64,000 nt of DNA from SAR86 cluster bacterium (lineage in GTDB: Bacteria > Pseudomonadota > Gammaproteobacteria > Magnimaribacterales > TMED112), in the NCBI GenBank assembly GCA_003331605.1, contig QOPD01000002.1, positions 54,188-118,187 of the forward strand, given 5' to 3'. Numbering within the stretch: the first letter of the stretch is position 1; each line of letters begins with the position of its first letter. Of this stretch, positions 8,352-16,786 are shown in pieces. The notes under the pieces were generated by a model. It searched no databases and had not been told where the DNA came from. It saw nothing but the letters and a program-made list of their open reading frames with translations. Position numbers and translations under genes: made by a program.

Positions 8352-9614
8352 ATGGAAAGATTAATTATAAAAGGCGGCAATCAGCTGCATGGTGAAGTAG
8401 AATGTTCTGGTGCAAAAAATGCAGGTCTCCCAATTTTAGCTTCTACAATACTTTTCGATGATCCTGTTTCAATCTTTAATCTTCCACATCTAAAAGATAT
8501 ATCTACTATGCTTGAGCTTTTAAACTCAATGGGTTCCGTGATTCGATTTGAGGAGGATGACGGAATTGAGATTGACTCTTCATCTATAGATAATCCTGAA
8601 GCAAGATATGAATTAGTTAAAACTATGAGAGCATCTGTTCTAGTAATGGGGCCTCTTCTTGCAAAGTATGGAAAAGCAAAAATATCTCAACCGGGTGGAT
8701 GCAATATAGGAACTAGGCCAATTGATTTTCATCTTGCTGGACTGCAGCAAATGGGCGCCAATATAACCACTGACTCAAAGTTTATTTATTTAGAAGCAGA
8801 AAACTTAAAGGCAACTCACTTTAAGTTTCCAAAAATTTCGGTAACTGGCACTGAAAATTTAATCATGGCCTCGATTTTTTGTGATGGAACAACGACTCTT
8901 GAAAACTGTGCGAGAGAGCCAGAAGTTGAGGATTTAATTAATTTTCTTAATTCATCAGGTGCAAAAATATCTAGAACAGATGACGCTACAGTAATTATTG
9001 AGGGTGTAGCCGCTTTAAATCGAAATAACTGGAGCATTCTTCCAGATAGGATAGAGGCAGGCACTTATCTTGTAGCGGGAGCTATCACCAATGGTCATGT
9101 AAAGGTAAATGGTATTCAGCCTAGCTTGCTAGAGCCAATAATAGAAAAATTTAAAGAAATGGGCGCTTTTATTAATACCGGTAAGGATTTTGTTGAGATA
9201 GATGCCACATTAACAGATTTGAAAGCATGTAATATTAGTACGGAACCATTCCCAGGCTTTCCAACGGACATGCAGGCACAATTCATGGCCCTAAACACAA
9301 TTTCAAAAGGTGAAAGCACAATTGTTGAAAATGTTTTCGAAAATAGGTTTCAACATGTGGTTGAGCTAAAAAAGATGGGTGCAGACATATCGCTCAATGG
9401 AAGCACAGCATATATAAGTGGGGTAGCAAATTTAGTTGGATCTTCTGTAATTGCATCAGATCTAAGAGCATCAGCAAGTTTGGTATTGGCTGGTTTGGTA
9501 GGAAAGAATAGAACTGAAATAGAGAATATCTTCCATATCGATCGAGGCTATGAATGCATTGAAGAAAAACTTAATAAGCTTGGTGCAGAAATAATTAGAG
9601 AACCAGTAGTCTAA
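8352..9614 (+). CDS. murA: UDP-N-acetylglucosamine enolpyruvyl transferase MurA
   Basis: MurA transfers enolpyruvate from PEP to UDP-GlcNAc, the committed step of peptidoglycan synthesis. The 420-residue protein has the N-terminal SGAKNA motif (Lys and Asn contact UDP-GlcNAc). The catalytic Cys is near residue 117 in QPGGCNIGTRPID, so this is the fosfomycin-sensitive Cys form. GFPTDMQAQF and the DLRASASLVLAGL segment near the C terminus are also present. It follows mlaC by one base, as murA follows the mla genes in other gammaproteobacteria, though mlaB and ibaG are absent. Its stop overlaps the stop of the convergent degS-like gene within CTAA. Confidence 0.97.
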   Translation: MERLIIKGGNQLHGEVECSGAKNAGLPILASTILFDDPVSIFNLPHLKDISTMLELLNSMGSVIRFEEDDGIEIDSSSIDNPEARYELVKTMRASVLVMGPLLAKYGKAKISQPGGCNIGTRPIDFHLAGLQQMGANITTDSKFIYLEAENLKATHFKFPKISVTGTENLIMASIFCDGTTTLENCAREPEVEDLINFLNSSGAKISRTDDATVIIEGVAALNRNNWSILPDRIEAGTYLVAGAITNGHVKVNGIQPSLLEPIIEKFKEMGAFINTGKDFVEIDATLTDLKACNISTEPFPGFPTDMQAQFMALNTISKGESTIVENVFENRFQHVVELKKMGADISLNGSTAYISGVANLVGSSVIASDLRASASLVLAGLVGKNRTEIENIFHIDRGYECIEEKLNKLGAEIIREPVV

Positions 9615-10564
9615 TCGTCAGGTTTTAAGACGGTAACTATTTTCAATTCTATTAACTTATCTTTTCTTACAACTTCTAATTCAATTTCTTCTCCAGGTTT
9701 AATGCTATTAATTGACGCAATGAAAGTGCTCCAGATAGCACTTGCTCCTTTGATTTTTAAAATAATATCGCCATCCTCCAGTCCACCACTTATAGTTTTA
9801 TCATTTCCAATTACTAGTAGTCCTGGCATGATCTGATTTTCATTATCTCTGTATGAAATGCCTCTAAACCTTAAATCACCAATCCACGCGCGCTTTATCG
9901 ATCCATACTTAATTATCTCTTGAGCTATTGAAATAACTTTATCTGAGGGAAGAGCAAAACCAACACCCTCTGACCCTCCAGATATTGATGCTATTGAAAT
10001 ATTCATTCCAATAAACTCGCCCCTTTGATTTACTAAAGCACCTCCTGAGTTACCTCGGTTTATTGAGGCGTCTGTCTGAAAGATATTTAGATAAGGGTTA
10101 CCAAAGTTTCTTCCTGTTGCACTTAAAATGCCTGAAGAAACTGAAATGCCAAGGTTGAATGGATTGCCGAGGGCATAAACTTTGTCACCAATAGAAACAT
10201 CAAGATTGTTTGGCATTTTAATGGGCCTAAGATCATTCATTTCACTTTTTAAAACTGCAACATCAGAAAATTGATCATAGCCTATAAGCTTTGCTGGAAA
10301 GTCACTACCTTGGTTAACTAATGTAATTGTGGCAGCATTATTAACTAAATGTGATGCAGTGATGATATAGCCATCATCAGATATTATTATCCCAGAGCCA
10401 AAGTTTGATTGCCCACGAAAATTTGTGGATTTAACTTCAATTATTGATTCCGTTAGCTCTTCAAATTTTAATTGATTATTTGATGACTGATTCTCCTTAA
10501 AAAATACAATCTGAGAGCCAATTATAAGCCCAAAAAATAATATTACTAAAAACAGGTTTTTCAT
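9611..10564 (-). CDS. DegS-like membrane-anchored serine protease with PDZ domain
   Basis: This is a trypsin-fold HtrA family protease. The 317-residue protein has an N-terminal signal anchor (about residues 4-22), the catalytic triad His72 (TASHLV), Asp101 (SDVAVL) and Ser173 (NRGNSGGAL), and one PDZ domain in the C-terminal 90 residues. One PDZ and an uncleaved anchor are the layout of DegS, which senses misfolded outer-membrane proteins and cleaves RseA to release sigma E. DegS function is inferred from architecture; RseA is not in the window. In E. coli degS also lies close to rplM-rpsI. It is divergent from rplM across 55 bp. Confidence 0.85.
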   Translation of the reverse strand: MKNLFLVILFFGLIIGSQIVFFKENQSSNNQLKFEELTESIIEVKSTNFRGQSNFGSGIIISDDGYIITASHLVNNAATITLVNQGSDFPAKLIGYDQFSDVAVLKSEMNDLRPIKMPNNLDVSIGDKVYALGNPFNLGISVSSGILSATGRNFGNPYLNIFQTDASINRGNSGGALVNQRGEFIGMNISIASISGGSEGVGFALPSDKVISIAQEIIKYGSIKRAWIGDLRFRGISYRDNENQIMPGLLVIGNDKTISGGLEDGDIILKIKGASAIWSTFIASINSIKPGEEIELEVVRKDKLIELKIVTVLKPDD

Positions 10565-10619
10565 GTTTCAAATCTATTCCCTTTATATTAATATATAGCA
10601 CGTCAACTTTGAGCACTAC
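10565..10619. promoter_or_regulatory. Divergent spacer between degS-like gene and rplM
   Basis: This 55-bp AT-rich spacer must hold the 5' signals for both the ribosomal protein operon (plus) and the protease (minus). TATATT and TAATAT blocks around 10584-10594 could serve as -10 elements for rplM. I see no clear -35 element or operator dyad. Low confidence as to exact position. Confidence 0.3.
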
Positions 10620-11045
10620 ATGAAAACAACAGCACTAAGAACTCAAGACATTGAGCAAAAATGGTACTTAATCGATTGTTCTGGCCAGACATTGGGTAGA
10701 CTTTCAGTAAAGGTAGCAAATATTCTGAGGGGTAAAAACAAACCTGAATATACTCCAAATTCAGATGTTGGTGACTTTGTGGTGCTTATAAATGCAAAAA
10801 ACCTTAAAGTTACTGGTTCAAAAAATGAGGACAAAATATATTACAGGCATACAGGTTATCCTGGTGGAATTAAACAAATTGCCTTTAAAGACTTGTTAAG
10901 CAAAGACCCCGAAAAAGTTTTAAGATTAGCAGTGAAAGGTATGCTGCCAAAAAATAAACTAAATAGACAAGTGATTAAGAAATTAAAAGTTTATGCGGGA
11001 GAAGAGCACCCCCATGAAGCACAAAGTCCTGAGGTACTAAATTAA
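10620..11045 (+). CDS. rplM: 50S ribosomal protein L13
   Basis: L13 is an early-assembly large-subunit protein. The 141-residue product is one short of the E. coli length. It shows typical segments such as [36 protein letters not shown] and the [10 protein letters not shown]-like stretch [15 protein letters not shown]. It shares one base with the rpsI start, the universal rplM-rpsI pairing. Transcription probably starts in the 55-bp divergent spacer upstream. Confidence 0.98.
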   Translation: MKTTALRTQDIEQKWYLIDCSGQTLGRLSVKVANILRGKNKPEYTPNSDVGDFVVLINAKNLKVTGSKNEDKIYYRHTGYPGGIKQIAFKDLLSKDPEKVLRLAVKGMLPKNKLNRQVIKKLKVYAGEEHPHEAQSPEVLN

Positions 11046-11425
11046 TGTCAGTCATCTCGGGTAGAAGAAAAGAAGCCACAGCAGTTGTAAGGTTAAAAAA
11101 AGGCAGTGGTGTAATCACTGTCAACAAAAAAAGTCTAGATGATTATTTTGGTAGGGACGTTGCCAAAATGATCGTACGACAACCTTTAGTTCTCACTAAT
11201 AAAGAAAATGCTTATGATGCAGATGTTAAAGTTGAGGGTGGTGGTTCATTTGGTCAAGCTGGCGCGATTAGACTTGCTATTTCAAAAGCACTAATTGCTG
11301 AGACTCCTGATCTAAGAGGAGAATTAAAAAAAGCAGGGTATCTTACAAGAGATTCAAGAGTTAAAGAAAGAAAGAAAGTCGGCTTGAAAAAAGCAAGAAA
11401 GAGCCCACAATTCTCTAAGAGATAA
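11045..11425 (+). CDS. rpsI: 30S ribosomal protein S9
   Basis: S9 sits in the 30S head, and its C-terminal tail reaches the P-site tRNA. The 126-residue protein begins with the [18 protein letters not shown] signature and ends in the conserved basic tail [12 protein letters not shown], whose final Lys-Arg contacts the P-site tRNA anticodon stem. The ATG overlaps the rplM stop. petA starts 10 bp downstream, so the bc1 genes may be read from the same transcript. Confidence 0.98.
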   Translation: MSVISGRRKEATAVVRLKKGSGVITVNKKSLDDYFGRDVAKMIVRQPLVLTNKENAYDADVKVEGGGSFGQAGAIRLAISKALIAETPDLRGELKKAGYLTRDSRVKERKKVGLKKARKSPQFSKR

Positions 11426-11435
11426 TTTTAAATTA

Positions 11436-11990
11436 ATGTCAAAAAAAATTGACCAAAATAGAAGAAGAGCTCTTCATATTACATCTGGTATAGTTGGAGC
11501 AGTTACGGTTGCGGGTTTTGCCGTACCATTTTTGAGTGCATGGAATCCAAGTGAAAAGGCGAAAGCACTTGGAGCATCTGTTAAGTTCAATCTTTCAAAA
11601 TTAGAGGCCGGCGCAATGGTAGTTTTGGAATGGAGAAGAACTCCAATTTTTATAGTACACCAAACATTATCGGCAATTGAGAATCTTCCAAAACTTGATG
11701 CAAAAGTAACGAATCCTGCTAAAGAAGAAGGCATTACCCGTTCAGCTAATAGCAGTTACACTGTCCTAAAAGGTGTTTGTACTCATTTGTCCTGTGCACC
11801 AAAATATCATCCTGAAATTGAGCCAAAAGCTTGGGATCAGGAATGGTTAGGAGGCTTTTTCTGCCCTTGTCATGGTTCAAAATTTGATTTAGCAGGAAGA
11901 GTTTATAAGGGGGTTCCAGCCCCAACTAATTTAGAGGTTCCTCCTCACTCGTTTGATGGAGATATGCTTACAATCGGAGAAGTAGGATAA
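11436..11990 (+). CDS. petA: Ubiquinol-cytochrome c reductase Rieske iron-sulfur subunit
   Basis: This is the Rieske subunit of the cytochrome bc1 complex, which moves electrons from ubiquinol to cytochrome c1. The 184-residue protein has an N-terminal RRRAL segment before a membrane helix, consistent with Tat-dependent insertion. The two cluster-binding motifs are CTHLSC (about residues 110-115) and CPCHGSKFD (about 146-154), giving two Cys and two His ligands. It abuts petB directly (stop then ATG). Family length is normal. Confidence 0.97.
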   Translation: MSKKIDQNRRRALHITSGIVGAVTVAGFAVPFLSAWNPSEKAKALGASVKFNLSKLEAGAMVVLEWRRTPIFIVHQTLSAIENLPKLDAKVTNPAKEEGITRSANSSYTVLKGVCTHLSCAPKYHPEIEPKAWDQEWLGGFFCPCHGSKFDLAGRVYKGVPAPTNLEVPPHSFDGDMLTIGEVG

Positions 11991-13235
11991 ATGAACAAAC
12001 AGAATAATTCCTTTATGAGTTGGCTTGATAAACGTTTTCCAGTTACTGAAAACCTTGAAAGGCATTTAACAAAACACCCAGTACCAAAAAAGGTTAACTT
12101 CTTCTACATCTTTGGTGCCTTACTTATGGTCATTTTCATGGTTCAAGTTATAACTGGAATTTGGTTAATGATGTTTTATACAAATACAGAAGAGGGGGCA
12201 TTTGCATCTGTCGAATACATTATGAGAGATGTTGAGTATGGTTGGTTGATGCGTTATATGCATAGTACGGGAGCGAGCGCTTTCTTTTTTTTGATGTATT
12301 TTCATATGTTCAGAGGTCTGCTATACGGCTCCTACCAAAAACCAAAAGAATTGGTTTGGTTATTTGGATGTTTCCTCTTGTTTTTGTTGATGGCTGAAGG
12401 CTTTCTTGGCTATGTATTGCCTTGGGGTCAGATGTCATATTGGGCAGCAAATGTAATTCTATCCCTTTTTGGTGCAATTCCAGTTATTGGGCCAGATCTA
12501 CAAGTTTGGATACAAGGTGATTATGTGCTTTCTGGAGCAACATTATCTCGTTTCTTTGCTTTGCATGTTGTTGTGGTGCCATTACTAATGATTGCGTTGG
12601 TTGTATTTCACATATTTGCGTTACACGAGGTTGGAGCTGGCAATCCAGAGGGGGTTGATATTGAAAAACATCGAGATGAAAAAGGTATGCCTTTAGATGG
12701 AGCACCCTTTCATCCATACAAAACATTTAGTGCTTTACCGGCAATTGGAATTTTCTTTGTAATATTTTTCTCAATAGTATTTTTTGCACCTGAAGGTGGA
12801 GGCTATTTTCTGGAAAAACCAAATTTTGAAGAAGCAAATTTTCTTAAAACTCCAGAACACATTGCACCTGTATGGTATTACGCTCCATTCTATTCAATTC
12901 TTAGAGCGATAACATTTGGAATTCCTCTCTTAGGCATAACTAGTAAATTTCTTGGTTTTATAATATTTGCTGCCAGCATAGCAATTCTTTTTGTTGTGCC
13001 ATGGCTCGATAGATCAAAAGTACAAAGCATTAGATACAAAGGCATGTATAGTAAGATTGGGATGATATTATTTGCAGCCTCATTTATTACACTTGGATAT
13101 TTAGGAACAAAACCAGTAAATGAGCTAAGAACACTGATAGCTCAGATATGCACATTATTTTACTTCCTGCCACTTATATTGATGCCAATTTATACAAAAT
13201 ATGAAAAAACCTTGGAGGTTCCAGAGAGGTTATGA
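11991..13235 (+). CDS. petB: Cytochrome b subunit of the bc1 complex
   Basis: This is a 414-residue membrane subunit with two b-type hemes and the Qo/Qi quinone sites. Heme ligand pairs are visible as MHSTGASAFFFLMYFHMFRG and LHVVVVPLLMIALVVFHIFALH. The Qo-site motif reads PVWY rather than the PEWY of mitochondria and alphaproteobacteria; PVWY-type variants occur in other bacterial lineages. Eight or more hydrophobic helices are evident. The stop overlaps the start of petC by 4 bp. Confidence 0.97.
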   Translation: MNKQNNSFMSWLDKRFPVTENLERHLTKHPVPKKVNFFYIFGALLMVIFMVQVITGIWLMMFYTNTEEGAFASVEYIMRDVEYGWLMRYMHSTGASAFFFLMYFHMFRGLLYGSYQKPKELVWLFGCFLLFLLMAEGFLGYVLPWGQMSYWAANVILSLFGAIPVIGPDLQVWIQGDYVLSGATLSRFFALHVVVVPLLMIALVVFHIFALHEVGAGNPEGVDIEKHRDEKGMPLDGAPFHPYKTFSALPAIGIFFVIFFSIVFFAPEGGGYFLEKPNFEEANFLKTPEHIAPVWYYAPFYSILRAITFGIPLLGITSKFLGFIIFAASIAILFVVPWLDRSKVQSIRYKGMYSKIGMILFAASFITLGYLGTKPVNELRTLIAQICTLFYFLPLILMPIYTKYEKTLEVPERL

Positions 13236-13951
13236 TTAGATCTTTTACATTACTGCTTTTAATTGCATTTTGTGGAAAGCTTTTTCCTGCAGGTGATAGT
13301 GAATGTGGAGCTCTTGAAAGTTGCATAGATTATAAAGCAGATGTGCATGATTTATTCTCGCTTCAGAGAGGCTTAGGCCTGTATATGAATTATTGTTCGA
13401 GCTGCCATAGTCTGGAGTATTTAAGATGGAATAGATTGCAAAAAGATTTAGATATTCCTAAAAATATTCTTAGAGAGGACCTTATCCTAAACCCTAATAT
13501 AAAAAATAGTGATTATATGACTTTTGGACTCAACAGTGATGATTCGACTGCTTGGCTAGGGGCATATGCTCCTGATCTAACACTGAGAACAAGGGTCAGA
13601 GGTGAGAGTTGGGTGTATACCTATTTACAATCATTTTATGAGGATGCATCTAGACCTCTAGGCTCAAACAACCTAGTGCTGCAAGGAAGCTCAATGCCAC
13701 ATGTGCTCTCTAGCTTGCAAGGTAGACAGCAATTAAATAACAAAGGTGAGTTAGTAAAAGTCTCAGAAGGCAAGCTCTCCGAACAAGAGTTCGATAACGC
13801 TATGCAGGATTTGGTAAATTTTTTGGCTTATGCTGCAGAACCTATCAGGAGCGAAAGAGAGAAAAATGGAATTTTTGTGATATTATTTTTCGTTATTTTT
13901 ACAGCAGTTATGTGGCTGCTAAATAGAGAGTATTCTAAGGATATTAAATGA
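13232..13951 (+). CDS. petC: Cytochrome c1
   Basis: This is the c-type heme subunit of the bc1 complex. The 239-residue protein starts with a signal peptide (residues about 1-20). It carries the heme-binding motif CSSCH (in YMNYCSSCHSLEYLRW), a downstream axial Met candidate in GSSMPHVL, and a C-terminal membrane anchor (about residues 213-232) ending in basic residues. It overlaps petB and sspA by 4 bp each, so petABC-sspA is one operon, as in many gammaproteobacteria. Confidence 0.97.
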   Translation: MIRSFTLLLLIAFCGKLFPAGDSECGALESCIDYKADVHDLFSLQRGLGLYMNYCSSCHSLEYLRWNRLQKDLDIPKNILREDLILNPNIKNSDYMTFGLNSDDSTAWLGAYAPDLTLRTRVRGESWVYTYLQSFYEDASRPLGSNNLVLQGSSMPHVLSSLQGRQQLNNKGELVKVSEGKLSEQEFDNAMQDLVNFLAYAAEPIRSEREKNGIFVILFFVIFTAVMWLLNREYSKDIK

Positions 13952-14568
13952 TTTTTTACTCAGAGGAAAAGGGACACTATAGTCATATGGTGAGGCTTGT
14001 ATTGGCTGAAAAAGATATTTCGTGTGAAATAAAAGAATTTGATTCAGAGGCCAAAATGCCAGACGAGCTGCCTGCAATTAACCCTTACAATAAACTTCCA
14101 GTGCTTGTTGATAGAGAGGTAACTATATATGAACCAAGAATTATTTTAGAATACCTTGATGAGAGATTTCCTCACCCACCCCTACTGCCTATTTACCCAA
14201 ATGAAAAAGCAGAATGCAGGCTTTTAATCTATAGGATCGAAAAAGAGTGGCTTCCATTAATTGATAAAATGATGGAACCAAAGATTTCACAAAAAGAGTT
14301 TGATAAGCTTAAAAAAGACCTTGTGGCATTAGTATCTAGTATTGTGCTGGTGTTAAAAGAAAAACCTTACTTTATGAGCGACGAGTTTACTTTGGTTGAC
14401 TGTTATATGTCAGCTATTCTATATCGATTACCATATTTAGGCGTCACAATCCCAAATACAAAATCTTTTTCAACTTTGAAAAAGTACCAAGAAAAACTTT
14501 TCTCTAGACCTAGCTTTGATCTTTCTCTAACGGATTCCGAAAGAGACCTAAGATACTCTTTTAGTTAA
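13948..14568 (+). CDS. sspA: Stringent starvation protein A (GST fold)
   Basis: SspA is a glutathione-S-transferase-fold protein without GST activity that binds RNA polymerase during starvation in E. coli. The 206-residue protein has the thioredoxin-like N domain (MIFYSEEKGHYSHMVRLVLAEK, NPYNKLPVLVDREVTIYEPRIILEYLDERFPHPPLLP). The YEPRIILEYLDERFPHPPL block is characteristic of SspA. The petC-sspA order is conserved, but sspB, usually next, is absent. Its end overlaps the convergent lpoA by 8 bp. Confidence 0.9.
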   Translation: MIFYSEEKGHYSHMVRLVLAEKDISCEIKEFDSEAKMPDELPAINPYNKLPVLVDREVTIYEPRIILEYLDERFPHPPLLPIYPNEKAECRLLIYRIEKEWLPLIDKMMEPKISQKEFDKLKKDLVALVSSIVLVLKEKPYFMSDEFTLVDCYMSAILYRLPYLGVTIPNTKSFSTLKKYQEKLFSRPSFDLSLTDSERDLRYSFS

Positions 14569-15595
14569 TATAAGATTTAGAATTAATTGCAGTTGAAGTA
14601 AGGTTATAAATGGCATTATAGCCTCGAACCTCTCCAAGAAAATTGTTAGATTTTGCATACGCTAAAAGCATAGCATCGTACCCAAGGGCATAGCTCCTAG
14701 CTTTTCTTAAGTCATAACCAAAATTATTTTTATCTGCAAGCCCAAAAACTAAAATATTATGTAATGCAATTTCATTTGTATCTAAGGAATCTGCAAGCCC
14801 GTACGTTAATGTTGAGATCTCATATCCAAGACCATAGTTGAATCTAATATTTGAAGCAATTTCATAGATTTCATCTACTTCTTGGGGAAATAAGACTACG
14901 TGTTCAATGTCATCTCTAGACCTTGGGATTGACTTTAATTCAGAAAAGCTTGCTTGATCAATTTGTTTTATTCTGTTAGTGCTGTCTGATACTCCAAGAA
15001 TTTCTTTAACCTGATTTGAATTTGTATTTGATTTTAGAAAAATATATTCCAAGTCTAAATTTAGTTTCTTTATCTTATTTAAAGCATCTTTACCTGCTAC
15101 CATTATTTTTTTATTCTTGGTTTGCATTAGATAGTTTTTTAAAGCATTGATTTGAGAGATTGAGTTAGATGACAAAAATAAATTTTTTTGAGCTAGCCCC
15201 ATAAGAATTAAGTTTTCATTTTTCCCTTTGGAATCGAATTGTTCAACTAAGTTTGGTTTAAATGGACCAACTATAAAACTATCTGTTTTCAGATTGTTGG
15301 CATTCAGCTCACTTAAAAAAATTATTTCAGTTGTATTTTTTAGGTCTCTGGATGCATGCAGGATGCCGAGTTGAAAATAGGTATTAAAGTACTCAAATTC
15401 ACTTGGATCCGGAATTAGAAAAGTAAAATCCTGCTGAATAGCGTTAAAATTAGCCTGAGAAAATTGTGTAATACCAATGAAACCCAAAGCATCTTTTGAC
15501 TCTAAATATTTTTGATTTTCGTTTCCTTTCTGCGCACTGGAGCAAGCAGAGATAAAGATAATATGGAATACTATAATTAAAAATTTCTTCAACAT
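14561..15595 (-). CDS. lpoA: LpoA-like lipoprotein (penicillin-binding protein activator), short form
   Basis: LpoA is an outer-membrane lipoprotein that activates PBP1A. The 344-residue product has a lipoprotein signal ending in the lipobox ISAC-SS (about residues 15-19), then a periplasmic-binding-protein-like region. The C-terminal YALGYDAMLLA resembles the ARGVDANRL-type end of LppC/LpoA. E. coli LpoA has 678 residues; the N-terminal TPR-like domain seems to be missing. It is divergent from rsmI, as in other gammaproteobacteria, and the two start codons share the sequence CATG. Gene symbol is assigned by context and family, not by strong identity. Confidence 0.75.
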   Translation of the reverse strand: MLKKFLIIVFHIIFISACSSAQKGNENQKYLESKDALGFIGITQFSQANFNAIQQDFTFLIPDPSEFEYFNTYFQLGILHASRDLKNTTEIIFLSELNANNLKTDSFIVGPFKPNLVEQFDSKGKNENLILMGLAQKNLFLSSNSISQINALKNYLMQTKNKKIMVAGKDALNKIKKLNLDLEYIFLKSNTNSNQVKEILGVSDSTNRIKQIDQASFSELKSIPRSRDDIEHVVLFPQEVDEIYEIASNIRFNYGLGYEISTLTYGLADSLDTNEIALHNILVFGLADKNNFGYDLRKARSYALGYDAMLLAYAKSNNFLGEVRGYNAIYNLTSTAINSKSYIN

Positions 15596-16427
15596 GATTT
15601 TTTATATTATACCCACACCCATCGGCAATCTTGATGATTTGTCTAATAGGGCATTGAAAATATTGTCTAAACTAGACTTTTTGGTTGTAGAAAATTTTTC
15701 AATTACCAGAAAACTTCTAAATCATTACTCAATAAATATTCAAAACGTCATAACTTATAACGACCACTCCAATGATCGCGTAAGAAATAAAATTTTTAAT
15801 AATTTAAAAAAAGGGTTGGTTGGTGGTCTAGTATCTGATTCTGGCACGCCATTAATATCTGATCCTGGATTTAAATTAATCCAAACACTCGCAGAGAATA
15901 ACATTGACATTGTCAGCATTCCAGGACCTAGTTCAGTTACATCTGCTTTGGCAGGAAGTGCTTTGCCTACAGATAGTTTCCAATTTCTGGGATTCTTCCC
16001 TAGAAAAGATAAAGATAAAAAAATGATTGTGAAAACTATTGAAAGATTTGCTGGTACAAGTATTTTTTTTGACTCTCCAAAAAGGTTATTAAAGAATTTA
16101 GTTTGGCTTCAAAATAATTCAGATTTTAATGAATCAGACATCTCAATAGTAAAAGAAATTTCAAAACTTAATGAAAAATTTATAAGAGGAAAAGGCAGTC
16201 AAGTAGTTGAGAAGATTACTAAAATTAATGATTTTTTTAAAGGAGAATTTGTTGTATTGATTAAGCCAATTAAAAAAGAAGAGCAAGAATTAAAGTTAGA
16301 ACAATTCTATATGTATTTTTCTGAATTTGTGCCCAGTAAAGATTTAATAAATGCTGTGCACCTGATTACAGGAGAATCAAAAAATAAGATATATAAGTTA
16401 TTTTTAGCACTTGCATCAAAAGATTGA
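15594..16427 (+). CDS. rsmI: 16S rRNA (cytidine1402-2'-O)-methyltransferase RsmI
   Basis: RsmI adds the 2'-O-methyl group to C1402 in the ribosomal P site; RsmH, encoded 1.4 kb downstream, adds the N4-methyl to the same base. The 277-residue protein has the tetrapyrrole-methylase-like fold with PTPIGNLDDLSNRAL at residues 8-22, SDSGTPLISDPGF near 82, and PGPSSVTSALAGSALP near 107. Length is close to the 286 of E. coli. The ATG is chosen because the protein reads MIFYIIPTPIGNL, the normal family start. rnpB begins about 12 bp after the stop. Confidence 0.95.
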   Translation: MIFYIIPTPIGNLDDLSNRALKILSKLDFLVVENFSITRKLLNHYSINIQNVITYNDHSNDRVRNKIFNNLKKGLVGGLVSDSGTPLISDPGFKLIQTLAENNIDIVSIPGPSSVTSALAGSALPTDSFQFLGFFPRKDKDKKMIVKTIERFAGTSIFFDSPKRLLKNLVWLQNNSDFNESDISIVKEISKLNEKFIRGKGSQVVEKITKINDFFKGEFVVLIKPIKKEEQELKLEQFYMYFSEFVPSKDLINAVHLITGESKNKIYKLFLALASKD

Positions 16428-16431
16428 TAAT
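16426..16431 (+). promoter_or_regulatory. Candidate -10 for rnpB
   Basis: GATAAT (five of six matches to TATAAT) lies about 7 bases before the predicted 5' end of RNase P RNA and overlaps the rsmI stop region. The -35 region is not convincing. It is placed where a promoter would be expected, but AT-rich DNA makes chance matches common. Confidence 0.3.
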
Positions 16432-16438
16432 ATATCTA

Positions 16439-16768
16439 CCGAGTTGGTCGAGCTATCGCTTAATTTTTAAGAGGAAAGTCCGGACTTCAAAGAGCAAGGT
16501 GCCAGCTAACAGCTGGGGAGCGTGAGCTTACGGATAGTGCAGCAGAAAATATACCGCCATTTTGGTAAGGGTGAAAAGGTAAGGTAAGAGCTTACCGCTC
16601 AAACGAAAGTTTGAGGCAGTGCAAACCCCACTTGAAGCAATGCCAAGTAGAGATTAAATTGTGTTGCTCGCACATAATCAGGGTAGGCAGCATGAATGTT
16701 TTGGTGACAAAACATCAAGATAAATGATAGCTAAAAACAGAATCCGGCTTATAGACCAACTCGATTCT
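16439..16768 (+). ncRNA. rnpB: RNase P RNA, bacterial type A
   Basis: This is the catalytic RNA that matures tRNA 5' ends. The ends pair as helix P1 (CGAGTTGGTC at 16440 with GACCAACTCG ending at 16763). Conserved core segments are present in order: GAGGAAAGTCCGGAC, AAGGTGCCAG, AGTGCAGCAGAAA, CCGCC, GGTAAGGGTGAAAAGGT, GGTAAGAGCTTACCGC, CAGTGCAAACCCC, CAAGTAG, GGGTAGGC, GATAAATGATAG, ACAGAATCCGGCTTAT. The length of about 330 nt fits type A. The rsmI-rnpB order is known from other gammaproteobacteria such as Pseudomonas. ftsZ starts about 20 bp downstream and I see no terminator between. Exact ends are uncertain by a few bases. Confidence 0.95.
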
Positions 16769-16786
16769 CTCATCTAGAATTTATAT

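Noticed and set aside
12841-12900. PVWY in cytochrome b instead of PEWY as evidence for a defective bc1 complex
   Set aside because: Variants at the Glu position occur in functional bacterial cytochrome b proteins, and all four heme ligands are intact.
16439-16768. Region between rsmI and ftsZ as a possible small coding gene or riboswitch
   Set aside because: The conserved core and the P1 pairing match RNase P RNA throughout, and no open frame of note is present.
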